Below are positions 62,850-64,000 of a stretch of DNA of 64,000 nucleotides, in pieces (position 1 is the stretch's first letter; every line of letters begins with the position of its first letter). The stretch is from Ophiocordyceps camponoti-saundersi (nom. inval.) (lineage: Eukaryota; Ascomycota; Sordariomycetes; Hypocreales; Ophiocordycipitaceae). The notes under the pieces are model-generated. The model saw only the letters and a program-made list of their open reading frames with translations. It was not told the origin of the DNA and made no database searches. A program made the translations under genes and the position numbers. Location: positions 62,001 to 126,000 of the forward strand of contig PDHQ01000055.1 of NCBI GenBank assembly GCA_003339415.1, in the 5' to 3' direction.

Positions 62850-64000
62850 ATTATAAAAATCCGCTAAGCTTAATAATATTTCTATTAGCTTTTTAAAAAA
62901 TTATAAATAACTTTTTATAATAATCTTAACTAAGCTTTTTTAAAAATATATTATTTATAAATATTTCTTTACTTAATATAGGACTTTTAATATTATAGTT
63001 TTTTAAAAAGCGGGAAAAAGCTTAGAAGTTTATTAAACTCTAAGTAACTATTACCTTATCTCTCTCCTTAATATTATAAATAAAATCTTTAAGATTATAA
63101 TAGCGAAAAAAATATCTTATATAGCGGAGTTTATAAGAATCTTATTATAAAGTTAGATAAGTAATTAGCTTAATTAGTTTATTAATAACGCTTTATTTTT
63201 TTAATAAAGTTTATCTATATTACTTAAAGCTTTTAAAGCTTTACTTCCTTTTTAATATTAAATATAATAGGTATTTCTACTTATATTTTATATTTTAAGC
63301 TAATAGAAATCTTTAACTTTTTTAACTTTTTTAAATAAATTATAGCTTTCCTCCGCTTTTACTTTTCTAATTATACTTCTTACTTAAAAATTAATAATAA
63401 ACTATTAAACCTTTTCCTTATTTTTATTAAAATCTTTTAAGGCTCCTTACTCTTTTTAGTACTTTTTATCTTATATATCTTATCTTTTTATAAGCGCTTA
63501 GAATAGGCGATTAATATACTTATTATTAGATTTATAAATAATATTAATATTTTTAATATTAAGTATACCTTCGCTTAAGTCCGCTATTAGCTTAAATAAG
63601 CTAAAAGTATTTATTATAATTAGGTAGCGGAGTATAAAATAACTTTTTAGCTACTTAAAAGTAAGCTTTTTTATTTTATAAAAGCTTATTTTACTAATAT
63701 AACTCCGCTAATCCTTAATAAAAATATTATTTAACTTATATAAAAGGTATATATACTTAGGGTTTAAATTTACTATAAACTTTAATAAAAGCTATACCTT
63801 TACTATTTTATAAAAAAGCTTATTTATTAATAGCTAGCTTTAACTAAGCTTATTTTATTTACTTAAAGCTTTTTACTTTTTTAAGTAAGGGAAATTTATA
63901 TTAAAGTTATTAAGTTTATAATCGCTTTTAGCGCTATAATTTACTTTACTTTAACTTTACTAAGTAAGGAACTTAAGGGCCTTATCTTTTAATAGCTAGC
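62850..64000 (+). mobile_element. LINE-B copy 2, RT region (cut by window end)
   Basis: It matches copy 1 from 57,960 onward (63,105-64,000) and also holds the RT N-terminal part that copy 1 lacks. SNYYLISLLNII at 63,043-63,078 is the mutated Y-R-P-I-S-L-L-N motif. Further on, KLLNLFLIFIKIF*GSLLF corresponds to the GIPQGSPLS motif. It is more heavily RIPped than copy 1. The copy runs off the right edge. Confidence 0.85.

Overview
The window looks like heterochromatin of a filamentous ascomycete (Pezizomycotina; family-level placement not possible by eye). About 62 of 64 kb is extremely AT-rich and almost free of the dinucleotides CpA and TpG, while CpG and TpA remain common. Between positions 79 and 1,889 I find no CpA or TpG at all by eye. 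This is the signature of repeat-induced point mutation (RIP) carried to saturation. ATG and TGA both contain TpG, so the desert has practically no start codons and its stops are almost all TAA or TAG.

The only intact gene is a lone histone H3 gene (17,226-17,743, + strand, two short introns, 136 residues) inside a roughly 1.8-kb island of normal composition (about 16,338-18,106). The island also carries an upstream CCTAGGTA-type repeat tract and a pyrimidine-rich leader. No H4 gene or other core histone gene is beside it.

Everything else that can be identified is dead mobile DNA. Left part (1-16,300): a 5'-cut Ty3/gypsy element (1-3,651), an unclassified repeat X (4,245-6,115, and inverted at 10,665-12,530), a second gypsy relic with a readable integrase tail and chromodomain (8,500-8,825), two copies of a tRNA-headed SINE (9,520-9,684 minus; 12,699-12,864 plus), an old copia relic (about 13,930-14,620), a LINE tail (15,408-15,690) and a perfect 16 x 10-bp minisatellite (15,771-15,930). 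Downstream of H3: two gypsy LTR fragments (18,373-20,197) and a broken head-to-head copy of X (20,205-22,522).

Middle part (22,523-35,105): a Ty1/copia element on the minus strand with a second full copy of the same family inserted into it. All four LTRs are 410 bp and the inner copy keeps its 5-bp target duplication. Right part: a 5' LINE-A fragment (minus, 35,106-35,872), a 5'-truncated gypsy element (35,875-40,726), a near-complete Tad-like LINE-A (41,028-47,755), a complete gypsy element with 250-bp LTRs and a CTTAG duplication (47,761-54,679, minus), then LINE-B (55,890-61,975) and the start of a second LINE-B copy running off the window.

Domain assignments in the dead elements come from reading the RIP-mutated frames by eye: Cys reads as Tyr, Arg/Gln/Trp as stop, Asp or Gly altered. 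Element edges without a target duplication are approximate. No tools or database searches were run.
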